Source: Candidatus Aalborgicola danicus
GTDB lineage: Bacteria > Pseudomonadota > Gammaproteobacteria > Burkholderiales > Burkholderiaceae_C
DNA length: 64,000 nucleotides
Reading direction: 5' to 3'
NCBI GenBank assembly: GCA_016703945.1
Contig: JADJBC010000044.1
Span: 444,134-508,133, forward strand
The first letter of the stretch is position 1, and every line of letters starts with the position of its first letter. The translations under genes were made by a program, and so were the position numbers. Positions 46,328 through 53,825 of this stretch are shown one piece after another. Below the pieces are notes generated by a model. The model was given only the letters and a program-made list of their open reading frames with translations. It was not told the origin of the DNA and did not search any database.

Positions 46328-47839
46328 ATGAAGTTTCCACGCAATAGCGGCGTGCTGCTGCAACCCACTTCTTTGCCCGGTCCGCACGGTAGCGGCGATC
46401 TGGGCTCGGCGGCCTACCATTTTGTGGACTGGCTGCAAACCGCCGGCCAGAAGTTATGGCAAATCCTGCCGCTCAGCGGTATTGGCCCGGGCAACTCGCC
46501 CTATATGAGCAGTTCGGCATTTGCCGGCAACCTGCTGCTGATCGCCATGGACGATCTGCTGCAACACGGCTGGCTGACACCGGCAGATTTGACACCGGAT
46601 ACCGGGTTTGAGACCCAGCGCCAGAACTTTGCCGCTGTGTGGCCCTGGCGCATGGAGCGACTGGCGCGCGGCCGCACGTGCTTTCGCACAGGACGCCAAC
46701 CCCAGCGGCAGGTCGAATTTGCCGCATTTTGCGAAGCTCACGCCAACTGGCTGGACAACTACGCGCTGTTCATGTCGCTGGCCGAGCACTTCAACTGGAA
46801 AGACTGGTGCGAGTGGGAAGGTGGCCTGGCGCAGCGCACACCCGCCGCCATGGAGGCGGCCCGCGCACAACACGCCGAGCGCATTGCGTTCTGGAAGTTT
46901 TGCCAGTGGCGCTTCTTTACCCAGTGGCTGCGGCTGCGCGCCTATGCCAACCAGCGTGGTATCCAGATCGTGGGCGACGCGCCGATTTTTATTGCCTACC
47001 AAAGCGCCGAAGTTTGGGCCCGCCAAGACCTGTTCGACCTCAACCCCGATGGCCGCCCCCGCGTGGTGGCCGGTGTGCCGCCGGATTACTTCAGTGAAAC
47101 CGGCCAGCGCTGGGGCAACCCGCTGTACCTGTGGAGTGCACATGCCGGTGAGGGTTACGCGTGGTGGATCGAGCGCATCCGGCGCACATTCGAGTTGGTG
47201 GATCTTGTGCGTATTGACCACTTCCGTGGTTTCGCCAGCTACTGGGAAGTGCCGGCCAGTGAACCCACCGCCATGAAAGGCCAGTGGTTGCCCGGCCCCG
47301 GCGCTCCGCTGTTCAACGCCATTCATGAGGCCCTGGGGCCACTGGCCATCATTGCTGAAGATTTGGGTGAGGTGACACCCGACGTCGAGGCCCTGCGCCG
47401 CACATTCGCCTTTCCCGGCATGCGGATTTTGCAGTTTGCCTTCGGTGACGACAGCACCAATACTTTTTTGCCGCACCACCACCAGAACGACACCGTTGTC
47501 TACACCGGCACCCACGACAACGACACCACCCGGGGTTGGTGGAAGTCGGCCTCGGACAAAGAGCGCCAGTACCTGCGTGACTACCTGGGTGTGGACGGTA
47601 GCGACGTGCACTGGGACCTGATTCGCGCCGCTTGCGCCAGTGTGGCCGACACCGCCATTCACCCCATGCAGGACATCCTGGGCCTGGAGACCGAGCATCG
47701 CATGAACTTTCCCGGCAAATGCGAAGGTTATTGGGAGTGGCGATTTGAGTGGTCGCAAGTGTTGCCCGAACACGCCGCCCGCTTGGCGCACCTGTGCCGG
47801 ATTTATGGACGAGATGGCAGCAATGACAAGCGGAAGTAG
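46328..47839 (+). CDS. malQ: 4-alpha-glucanotransferase (amylomaltase)
   Basis: The 503-residue GH77 enzyme rearranges maltodextrins so that MalP can act and glucose is released. It begins MKFPRNSGVLLQPTSLPGPH and has KLWQILPLSGIGPGNSPYMS. Catalytic residues are the nucleophile Asp in VDLVRIDHFRGFASYWEVP (about 295), the Glu in IIAEDLGEVT (about 343) and the Asp in YTGTHDNDTTRGW (about 396). The gene starts 20 bases after malP on the same strand, so they form one unit. Confidence 0.95.
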   Translation: MKFPRNSGVLLQPTSLPGPHGSGDLGSAAYHFVDWLQTAGQKLWQILPLSGIGPGNSPYMSSSAFAGNLLLIAMDDLLQHGWLTPADLTPDTGFETQRQNFAAVWPWRMERLARGRTCFRTGRQPQRQVEFAAFCEAHANWLDNYALFMSLAEHFNWKDWCEWEGGLAQRTPAAMEAARAQHAERIAFWKFCQWRFFTQWLRLRAYANQRGIQIVGDAPIFIAYQSAEVWARQDLFDLNPDGRPRVVAGVPPDYFSETGQRWGNPLYLWSAHAGEGYAWWIERIRRTFELVDLVRIDHFRGFASYWEVPASEPTAMKGQWLPGPGAPLFNAIHEALGPLAIIAEDLGEVTPDVEALRRTFAFPGMRILQFAFGDDSTNTFLPHHHQNDTVVYTGTHDNDTTRGWWKSASDKERQYLRDYLGVDGSDVHWDLIRAACASVADTAIHPMQDILGLETEHRMNFPGKCEGYWEWRFEWSQVLPEHAARLAHLCRIYGRDGSNDKRK

Positions 47840-47887
47840 CCGCAGGCCGGGCAATCACACGCCGTAGCCGAAAGGTACTGGTCAAAT

Positions 47888-47942
47888 CGGCCTTTAGCCC
47901 CCGTGGCTATTGCGTAAGCAGCTATCGTTTTTGTAGTAAATG
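47888..47942 (+). repeat. GC-rich family repeat between malQ and the third GH13 gene
   Basis: The copy reads GGCCTTTAGCCCCCGTGGCT, then ATTGCGTAAGCAGCTATCG, then TTTTTGTAGTAAATG. It fills most of the gap after malQ. Its last part (TGTAGTAAA) mimics one arm of the regional operator. Confidence 0.75.
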
Positions 47943-47968
47943 TGTATTGACCCAAAGAGTCCATAACC

Positions 47969-49552
47969 ATGAAACGTTCGGAAAAACACTTCGTTCTCAC
48001 CTGTATTCTGGGTTTGCAGGCTGCGGCCTGTGGCACTGGCGCGCTGGCCGCCACAGACAACACCTCTTTTGACAAGCGTGAAGGCGACTGGCGCAATGGC
48101 GCCGTCGTTTACCAGGTCATCGTCGACCGGTTTGTTCCATCCGCGAACCTGATTGCCAAACGCGCGCTGTACCCCGCGCCCAAGGTGCTGCGCGATTGGT
48201 CCGAGCCGGCCAAGGCGGGTGTGTACCTGGAAGACGCCAAACTCAACAGCGCCGAGCTGGACTTTTGGGGCGGTGACCTGCAAAGCCTGAGCACACGCCT
48301 GGACCACATCCAGCACCTGGGTGCCGATGTGTTGTACCTCAACCCCATTCACCTGGCCTACACCAACCACAAGTACGACGCCTTTGATTTCAAGGCCATC
48401 TCCCCCGAGTACGGCACGCACCAGGAGTTCAAACAACTGGCCGCCGATGTGCACCAACGCGGCATGAAGCTGGTGCTGGACGGCGTGTTCAACCACATGG
48501 GCCGTAATGCGCCCAAGTTTCAAGATGCCTTCAAGAACCCCAAAAGCCCGTGGCGCGACTGGTTTGCCATCGGCCCCCAGTACGCGGGCGGCGCGCGGGT
48601 GTGGACCGGTTTTCAGAACCTGCCCGAGCTGAACCTGGAAAACCCGGCGGTACGCAACCACCTGTACGCGTCGCCCGAGTCGGTGGTGCGCAGCTATTTG
48701 CGTGACGGCGCGGATGGCTGGCGGCTGGACACGGCCTTTGAGTTGGGCCACAAGGTCTTGCGGGACCTGACGGATGCCGCCCACAAGGAAAAACCCGGCT
48801 CGCTGGTGGTGGGTGAGATCGCCAACTACCCGGGCGAGTGGCTGCAGTCCATGGACGCGGTGATGAACTTCAGCTTGCGCCAGATCGTGCTGGGCGTGGC
48901 CAACGGCGAGCTGTCCACCACCAAGGGCGCACGTATGACCGAACGCATGGTGCGCGATGCGGGCATTGAGCCCATGCTCAAGTCGTGGATGGTGATCGAC
49001 AACCACGACATTCCCCGCATTGCCAACCAGTTCCCCGATGCCACCCTGCGGCGCATGGTGCAAACGCTGCAGTTCACGCTGCCCGGCGCGCCCAATATTT
49101 ACTACGGCGCTGAAGTGGGCATGACCGGCGGCTCCGACCCCGAAAACCGCAGCCCCATGCGCTGGGACTTGATGAATGCCGACAACCCCGAGCTGGTCTG
49201 GATGAAGCAACTGATTGCACTGCGCAAAAGCCACCGTGCTTTACGGGTGGGGGACTTCCGGCTTATTGAGGCTGAGAAGCTATACGCCTTTGAGCGCCAC
49301 ACCGACCGTGCACTGGAAACCGTGCTGGTGCTGGCCAACCCGACCGGCCAGGAAGTGACCGAACGCGTGATGGTGGCCAACGCCCACCTGATGGACGACA
49401 CCCCGTTGGTGGATGCCTTGCACCCCGACAAGGCGATCACGACGTTTGGCTCCGGCTTTCTCACAGTGACGGTGCCACCCAAAACCGCGCTGGTGCTGCG
49501 GCCCAAGGAGCGTAACCTGGGTGGGTATAGCCGGTACAAGCGGGTGAAGTGA
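47969..49552 (+). CDS. Secreted GH13 glucanohydrolase, paralogue of the gene at 32147
   Basis: The 527-residue protein has a signal peptide (MKRSEKHFVLTCILGLQAAA, ending near GALAATDN). GH13 regions are DGVFNHMG (I), GWRLDTAF (nucleophile about Asp252), VVGEIANYP (Glu about 283) and VIDNHDIP (IV). It shares long blocks with the 32147 gene, such as DWRNGAVVYQVIVDRFVP, LYPAPKVL, YLNPIHLAYTNHKYDA and GGYSRYKRV. It differs next to the nucleophile (DTAF for DVAP). The two copies flank the uptake and catabolic genes and probably split dextrin substrates. No operator is seen directly upstream, apart from a half-site that belongs to the repeat. Confidence 0.9.
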   Translation: MKRSEKHFVLTCILGLQAAACGTGALAATDNTSFDKREGDWRNGAVVYQVIVDRFVPSANLIAKRALYPAPKVLRDWSEPAKAGVYLEDAKLNSAELDFWGGDLQSLSTRLDHIQHLGADVLYLNPIHLAYTNHKYDAFDFKAISPEYGTHQEFKQLAADVHQRGMKLVLDGVFNHMGRNAPKFQDAFKNPKSPWRDWFAIGPQYAGGARVWTGFQNLPELNLENPAVRNHLYASPESVVRSYLRDGADGWRLDTAFELGHKVLRDLTDAAHKEKPGSLVVGEIANYPGEWLQSMDAVMNFSLRQIVLGVANGELSTTKGARMTERMVRDAGIEPMLKSWMVIDNHDIPRIANQFPDATLRRMVQTLQFTLPGAPNIYYGAEVGMTGGSDPENRSPMRWDLMNADNPELVWMKQLIALRKSHRALRVGDFRLIEAEKLYAFERHTDRALETVLVLANPTGQEVTERVMVANAHLMDDTPLVDALHPDKAITTFGSGFLTVTVPPKTALVLRPKERNLGGYSRYKRVK

Positions 49553-49553
49553 T

Positions 49554-49602
49554 TGGCCGCTAGCCCCTGCAGATCCTGCGTAGGCAGCTATTAAATGAGT
49601 AG
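49554..49602 (+). repeat. GC-rich family repeat after the third GH13 gene
   Basis: The copy reads TGGCCGCTAGCCCCTGCAGA, then TCCTGCGTAGGCAGCTATTA, then ATGAGTAGC. It begins two bases after the GH13 stop codon and ends shortly before the metalloprotease start. Confidence 0.7.
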
Positions 49603-49625
49603 CGTTTTCAGATTGGAGGCGAACC

Positions 49626-51229
49626 ATGGGCAAACTCTTCGTGCTGTTGCTGGGTTTGTTGTGGGCACAGACCGACGCCGCCTGGGCCAGCGTATTCAAT
49701 GCCAAGGTGCCGGGCAAATGGCCTGCCGGGCAGATCACCTGGTACTACAACCCCGCCGGGCGGCCTGCCAATCTGGCTGATGCCGAGGTCATTGCCGCCG
49801 TGTCGACGGCGTTTGCGGATTGGCAGCGGGTGTGCCAGATCACGCCGGTGTATGGCGGCACAACCGACGTGCCGGTAGACCCGCCTGCCCCGTCGACCTA
49901 TGTGGTGGGGTGGACGGACTTTGGCAGCCCCCAGTTCCATGCCAAGGGGGTGCGCTCGCGTTTGGGCGGCACCGCTACTTATGCACCACTCACCGGCGGC
50001 GGTATCCAGATCAACACCGCCAATACGGATTGGCGCAGCCTGTTTGATGCGGGCTCCGCCGTGGGGACTTTTCACCACGAGATTGCACACACGGTGGGGC
50101 TGGCGCACAGCGACGACCCCACCTCCATCATGTTCGCCAACCCGTACAACACCAGCTCCTACGAGTTGACCCTGCAAGGCGACGATGTTGCTGCCTGTGC
50201 GGACCTTTACGGTGGCAAAGGCGTTTTCGCCAAAACGGACCTGCGCAGTGCCGTGCCCGAACCCGGCTTTGTCGCAAAGGTCAGTGTTTTGTCCACCAAA
50301 CCCGGTTCCGCAACCCCCACCAGTAGTCAGGCGCAAATCGACCCGGTGGCAGGCGGGCCGTACTACTTCGACCGGCATTGGGAAGGTCTGCCGGTCGGCA
50401 GCCTGCTGGAGGCGCGCTGGGTCACGCCCAATGGCAGCGTCTACCTGCAGCGCACCTACACCACCACGACGTTGGCCAATGGATACCGTTTTACGACGTT
50501 TCCCGATGACGTGGTACCACTTCCCTATGCCGGTCGCTGGGCCTTCCAGTTGTTGGTGGGCGGGCGTTTGGCGGCCAGCACGCCGTTTGAGGTTCTGCGC
50601 GGCACGGTGACCGCGGTTGCGCCTTTTGAGGGGGCCATGGTTGGCGAGGCGGGTGTCGACGGCGCATTGAACTGGCGGGTTGTCAGTTATGGCAACGGCA
50701 GTGTCAAACGGCTGGCCGTTATTGCCAACAACAAGGCCGCCACCGGTTTGGCGTTTCGTGCCCAGGCGGGGGACAACGTGGCGGAGGTCTGGGCCGAGAC
50801 CGATAGACCCCGCTACAAGCTGGACCAGGACGACGGACAACCCGCTACGTCCCTGGATGTGATGCGTATGCTGCGCTTTGTGGCCGGTGCTGACGGTTTG
50901 CCGTGTCGGCGTCGGTGCTGGTCAGTGAAACCGGGACTCCAGACGCCTACAGCGCCATGGCCACCGTGACGGCAACCGGCACATCCTTGCAAGGCATTTA
51001 TGTGGTCGCGCTGGTCAATGGGGCCGTCTACTTTCGGCGGTCGGGTGGCTGGACGGACCAGCCCACACCGCTGGTGACCGTGCAAGCGCCTGCCGTGGCC
51101 AGTGTGGATGTGCTGCGCAACATGGACACCCGGGAGTTCCCGGCCGGGTCGGCGCTGTATGTGGGTTTTGGAACTTCGGTGGAGGATCTGCTGGCCCGTG
51201 GCCAGTTTGCGCTGGTGCGTCGGTATTGA
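49626..51229 (+). pseudogene. Secreted matrixin-like zinc metalloprotease, frameshifted near its end
   Basis: The start ATG 49626 lies eight bases after GGAGG. A signal peptide (MGKLFVLLLGLLWAQTDAAW) precedes a peptidase M10-type domain (about 20-200). The zinc motif is HHEIAHTVGLAHSDDP (about residues 149-164) with the Met-turn SIMFANPY. After it come beta domains of unknown role (about 215-420). Near 50903 the frame breaks (GADGLPCRRRCW); the natural continuation SASVLVSETGTPDAYSAMAT is in another frame and ends at 51229. One missing base would explain this, giving about 534 residues. If the break is real, a protein of 447 residues with an intact catalytic domain still results. Its target is unknown. 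Confidence 0.8.
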
Positions 51230-51362
51230 GCGCTGCGGTTGGCCCAGAAGGGGTCTAAGTTAGGGCTATTAGGTGCATACACCCTCCATAGGCATGACAT
51301 ACTTGCGTTTGAGCAATTGAAATTTCTGTCCGGTCTGAGCAAGCATTTTTTGGAGGTGCAAT

Positions 51363-52514
51363 ATGCTGTTGAATCGTCGCACATTGATTCTGGGGGGGCT
51401 GTCTGGTAGCACCGCATTTGTAGCTCCGTCCAGTTTTGCCCAATTGACTAAAGAGCCGCGCAAGCTGGTGCTGGGACAGTCTGTACCTCTCACCGGCGCA
51501 GCGGACCAGATTGGTCTGGCCTACTTTAACGGCGCAAAGATGTACTTTGACTCCATCAATGAAAAAAATGGGGTTGCCGGTTACAAGATCGAGGTCAAGG
51601 TTCTGGATGATGGGTACGACGCCGTTGTGGCGGCACGCAATGCCAAGCAATTTATCGACAGCAAGGTTGATGCCTTGTTTGGGTTTGTGGGCACGGCCAG
51701 TTCTGATGCCGCTGCGGCGGTTGCCAAGGCTTCGGGGGTCATATTTTTCGCACCTTTCGCTGCATCAGACAGCCTGCATGCGCCGGATATGACTCACGTT
51801 TTTCATGTTCGGCCGGCGCTTGCTGATGAAGCTTACAAGGTCGTGCGGCACTGTGCCACGCTCAATCAGGATCGGATTGCAGTTTTCGCCGAAGACGATG
51901 CCATGGGCCGCGCGGGGCTGGCAGCGGTCAAAGAAGCGTTGGTGGATCTCAAGCGCCCGGCGATCCTTGCCCATGCGCTTTCGCCGGTCAACAGCGACAA
52001 AGTCGAGGCCGCCGTGGCGACCCTGATGAAAGCCCAGCCGCAAGCCATCATTCTGTTCAGCCTCTTTAATTCTTCGGCTGCATTCATCAAGAAAATGCGG
52101 CGTGCGGGATACGTTGGGCAGTTTTTGACTTTCTCTGTGGTTGGTATTGATCCTTTGTTCAGTGCGCTGGGTAAAGATATCGGCGGTATCGTGGTCTCTC
52201 AAGTTGTGCCGTCGCCGCGCAATACCGGCAGCCCAATCGTCAGGGAATACCTTGACGTGTTGAACCAGACGGACCAGGCACCAAGTTACGAAAGCATTGA
52301 GGGCTACATCGCAGCGCGTGCTTTTGCGCAAGGTGTTCAGCGCAGCACGTTGGGTAACGGCAAACCTGATCGATCCGGGCTTCAAAAGGCATTCGAGTCC
52401 ATGACCAATGCCGACATCGGTGGTTTTCGCATCAATCTGCGCGCCAAAAAATATGAGTCAGTGCGCGCCATTGATCTCGTGTCCATCACATCAGGCGGAA
52501 AAACGCTGCGCTGA
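51363..52514 (+). CDS. Periplasmic branched-chain amino-acid-type binding protein, orphan
   Basis: A strong ribosome-binding site (GGAGGTG) precedes ATG 51363. The 383-residue protein has a twin-arginine-like signal (NRRTLILGGLSGSTAFVAPS, cleavage after SSFA). The mature part is a type I periplasmic-binding fold: KLVLGQSVPLTGAADQIGLA, KIEVKVLDDGYDAVVAARNA, VFHVRPALADEAYKVVRH and GIDPLFSALGKDIGGIVVSQ. No permease or ATPase genes of the Liv type are next to it. It may serve a distant transporter or a sensor. The ligand is unknown. Confidence 0.88.
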   Translation: MLLNRRTLILGGLSGSTAFVAPSSFAQLTKEPRKLVLGQSVPLTGAADQIGLAYFNGAKMYFDSINEKNGVAGYKIEVKVLDDGYDAVVAARNAKQFIDSKVDALFGFVGTASSDAAAAVAKASGVIFFAPFAASDSLHAPDMTHVFHVRPALADEAYKVVRHCATLNQDRIAVFAEDDAMGRAGLAAVKEALVDLKRPAILAHALSPVNSDKVEAAVATLMKAQPQAIILFSLFNSSAAFIKKMRRAGYVGQFLTFSVVGIDPLFSALGKDIGGIVVSQVVPSPRNTGSPIVREYLDVLNQTDQAPSYESIEGYIAARAFAQGVQRSTLGNGKPDRSGLQKAFESMTNADIGGFRINLRAKKYESVRAIDLVSITSGGKTLR

Positions 52515-52572
52515 GGTTCTGTCGCCGATAGGCCCGAGACCTCGGGCAACGCCTTGCGCCACCCGTTTAGCG

Positions 52573-53265
52573 TCAGCCCAAGTGGCGCCCCAGAAAGCGC
52601 ATGCTGCGATCCCAGGCCAACTGAGCCCAGACCGGGTCGTATTGCGTTGCGGAGATGCGTCCCGGGCCAACAGCGGTTTCATTGGCAAAGGCGTGGTGGG
52701 CCAGGTAACGGTGGAACTCGAAGTCGCAACTGGCCCCGCGCAGCTTTTCTTCCAGTGCATCCACCGTCTCGATTTTGAAGAATTCGTCTTGCGTGGCCCA
52801 ATGACCCAGCATCGGCACGCGGATTTTGGTGGCGTCGATGTACTCCAGCGGAGGGCAGCCGTACCACACCACTCCCGCGTCGGCCTCAGGCGCCTGCGTC
52901 AGGGCCAGCAGGGTTAATGCACCGCCCATGCAAAAACCGGTCACGCCCACTTTGGCCGCGCGGGTCTTGAGGTACTGGACCGCGCCGCGGATGTCTTGCG
53001 AGGCCGCGTCGCCAAAATCAAGGCCGGTCATCAAGTGGTGCGCCTCTTGCTGTTCCAGCGTAGACCGACCCCGGTACAAATCGGGTACCAAGGCCAGGTA
53101 GCCCGCCGCTGCAAATCGATTGGCGACGCCCTGAATTTGCGCGTTCAACCCCCACCACTCCTGTATTACGACGATCGCCGGCGCGCCGTTGGGCTGGGCC
53201 GGTTCGGCCAGGTAGCCCTGGACTGCTTGCCCGTCCGGGCGCTGAAAACTCACCATGGATGCCAT
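52573..53265 (-). CDS. Dienelactone hydrolase family protein
   Basis: The 230-residue alpha/beta hydrolase has the DLH catalytic triad: Cys112 in VGVTGFCMGGALTLLA, Asp160 in MLGHWATQDEFF, and His191 in RYLAHHAFANET. The N-terminal VIQEWWGLNAQIQGVANRFA is typical of carboxymethylenebutenolidase relatives. It is cytoplasmic, with no signal peptide. No aromatic-degradation genes are nearby, so a general role is more likely than chlorocatechol degradation. It lies 57 bases before the end of the cadR gene, transcribed the same way. Confidence 0.9.
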   Translation of the reverse strand: MASMVSFQRPDGQAVQGYLAEPAQPNGAPAIVVIQEWWGLNAQIQGVANRFAAAGYLALVPDLYRGRSTLEQQEAHHLMTGLDFGDAASQDIRGAVQYLKTRAAKVGVTGFCMGGALTLLALTQAPEADAGVVWYGCPPLEYIDATKIRVPMLGHWATQDEFFKIETVDALEEKLRGASCDFEFHRYLAHHAFANETAVGPGRISATQYDPVWAQLAWDRSMRFLGRHLG

Positions 53266-53322
53266 CGCAATGTCTCCTGATCAATAAAACCAGAATGTTA
53301 CGCGCACCGCAGCGTGCGTCAA

Positions 53323-53748
53323 TCAATGGGGATGGCGAACGGCCTTGGACTCGGTTTCCATGGCTGCCAGCCCGTGCAGAATGCCGCAGGCGTCGACCGC
53401 GTTGGCGGACTGGCAGGTCTGGCGCAGCGCCACCAGTTGCTGTTTGAGGTGCTGCAATTCCTGAATGCGTTCGTCGACATGGGCGATGTGTTGGTCAAAC
53501 ACGGTGTTGACACCGCCGCAGTCGCTGGAAGGCTGATCGGTCAAGCCGAGCAGGGTGCGGATTTCCCGGTGGCTCATGTCCAAAGCGCGGCAATTGCGGA
53601 CAAAACGCAGCCGTTCCCTGTGTTCTGGTCCGTAAACACGAAAATTTCCGTCGGTGCGCCCGGGCGCGGGCAACAAGCCTTCTTTCTCGTAGTAACGCAC
53701 AGTCTCCACCGTGCATTGCGCCGCCTGTGCCAGTTCGCCGATTTTCAT
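53323..53748 (-). CDS. cadR: MerR-family Cd(II)/Pb(II)-responsive regulator (CadR/PbrR)
   Basis: The start ATG 53748 (MKIGELAQAAQCTVETVRYY) gives 141 residues; the frame extends to 53832 over the promoter. The MerR helix-turn-helix is at about 1-70, followed by a dimerisation helix. Three metal-binding Cys residues (Cys77, Cys112, Cys121) match the CadR/PbrR pattern, and the C-terminus is CGILHGLAAM followed by a His-containing tail. It is divergent from cadA, whose promoter has the long 19-base spacer that MerR proteins untwist upon metal binding. Confidence 0.93.
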   Translation of the reverse strand: MKIGELAQAAQCTVETVRYYEKEGLLPAPGRTDGNFRVYGPEHRERLRFVRNCRALDMSHREIRTLLGLTDQPSSDCGGVNTVFDQHIAHVDERIQELQHLKQQLVALRQTCQSANAVDACGILHGLAAMETESKAVRHPH

Positions 53749-53768
53749 GCCTGTGCTCCAAATAGTGC

Positions 53769-53799
53769 TTGACTCTATAGTAGCTTCAGCTTGTGTAAT
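53769..53799 (+). promoter_or_regulatory. MerR-type cadA promoter with 19-base spacer
   Basis: TTGACT (53769-53774) and TGTAAT (53794-53799) are separated by 19 bases. The spacer contains CTATAGTAGCTTCAG, close to the CadR/PbrR operator core (CTATAGTGGCTACAG) as I recall it. The cadA ATG is 27 bases beyond the -10 box. Confidence 0.85.
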
Positions 53800-53825
53800 C
53801 GTCTGAACACCAACGGAATCACACG

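Noticed and set aside
47932..47946. Possible seventh sugar-regulon operator (TGTAGT half-site) before the third GH13 gene
   Set aside because: TGTAGTAAA is the tail of the GC-rich repeat copy at 47888, and the second arm does not match.
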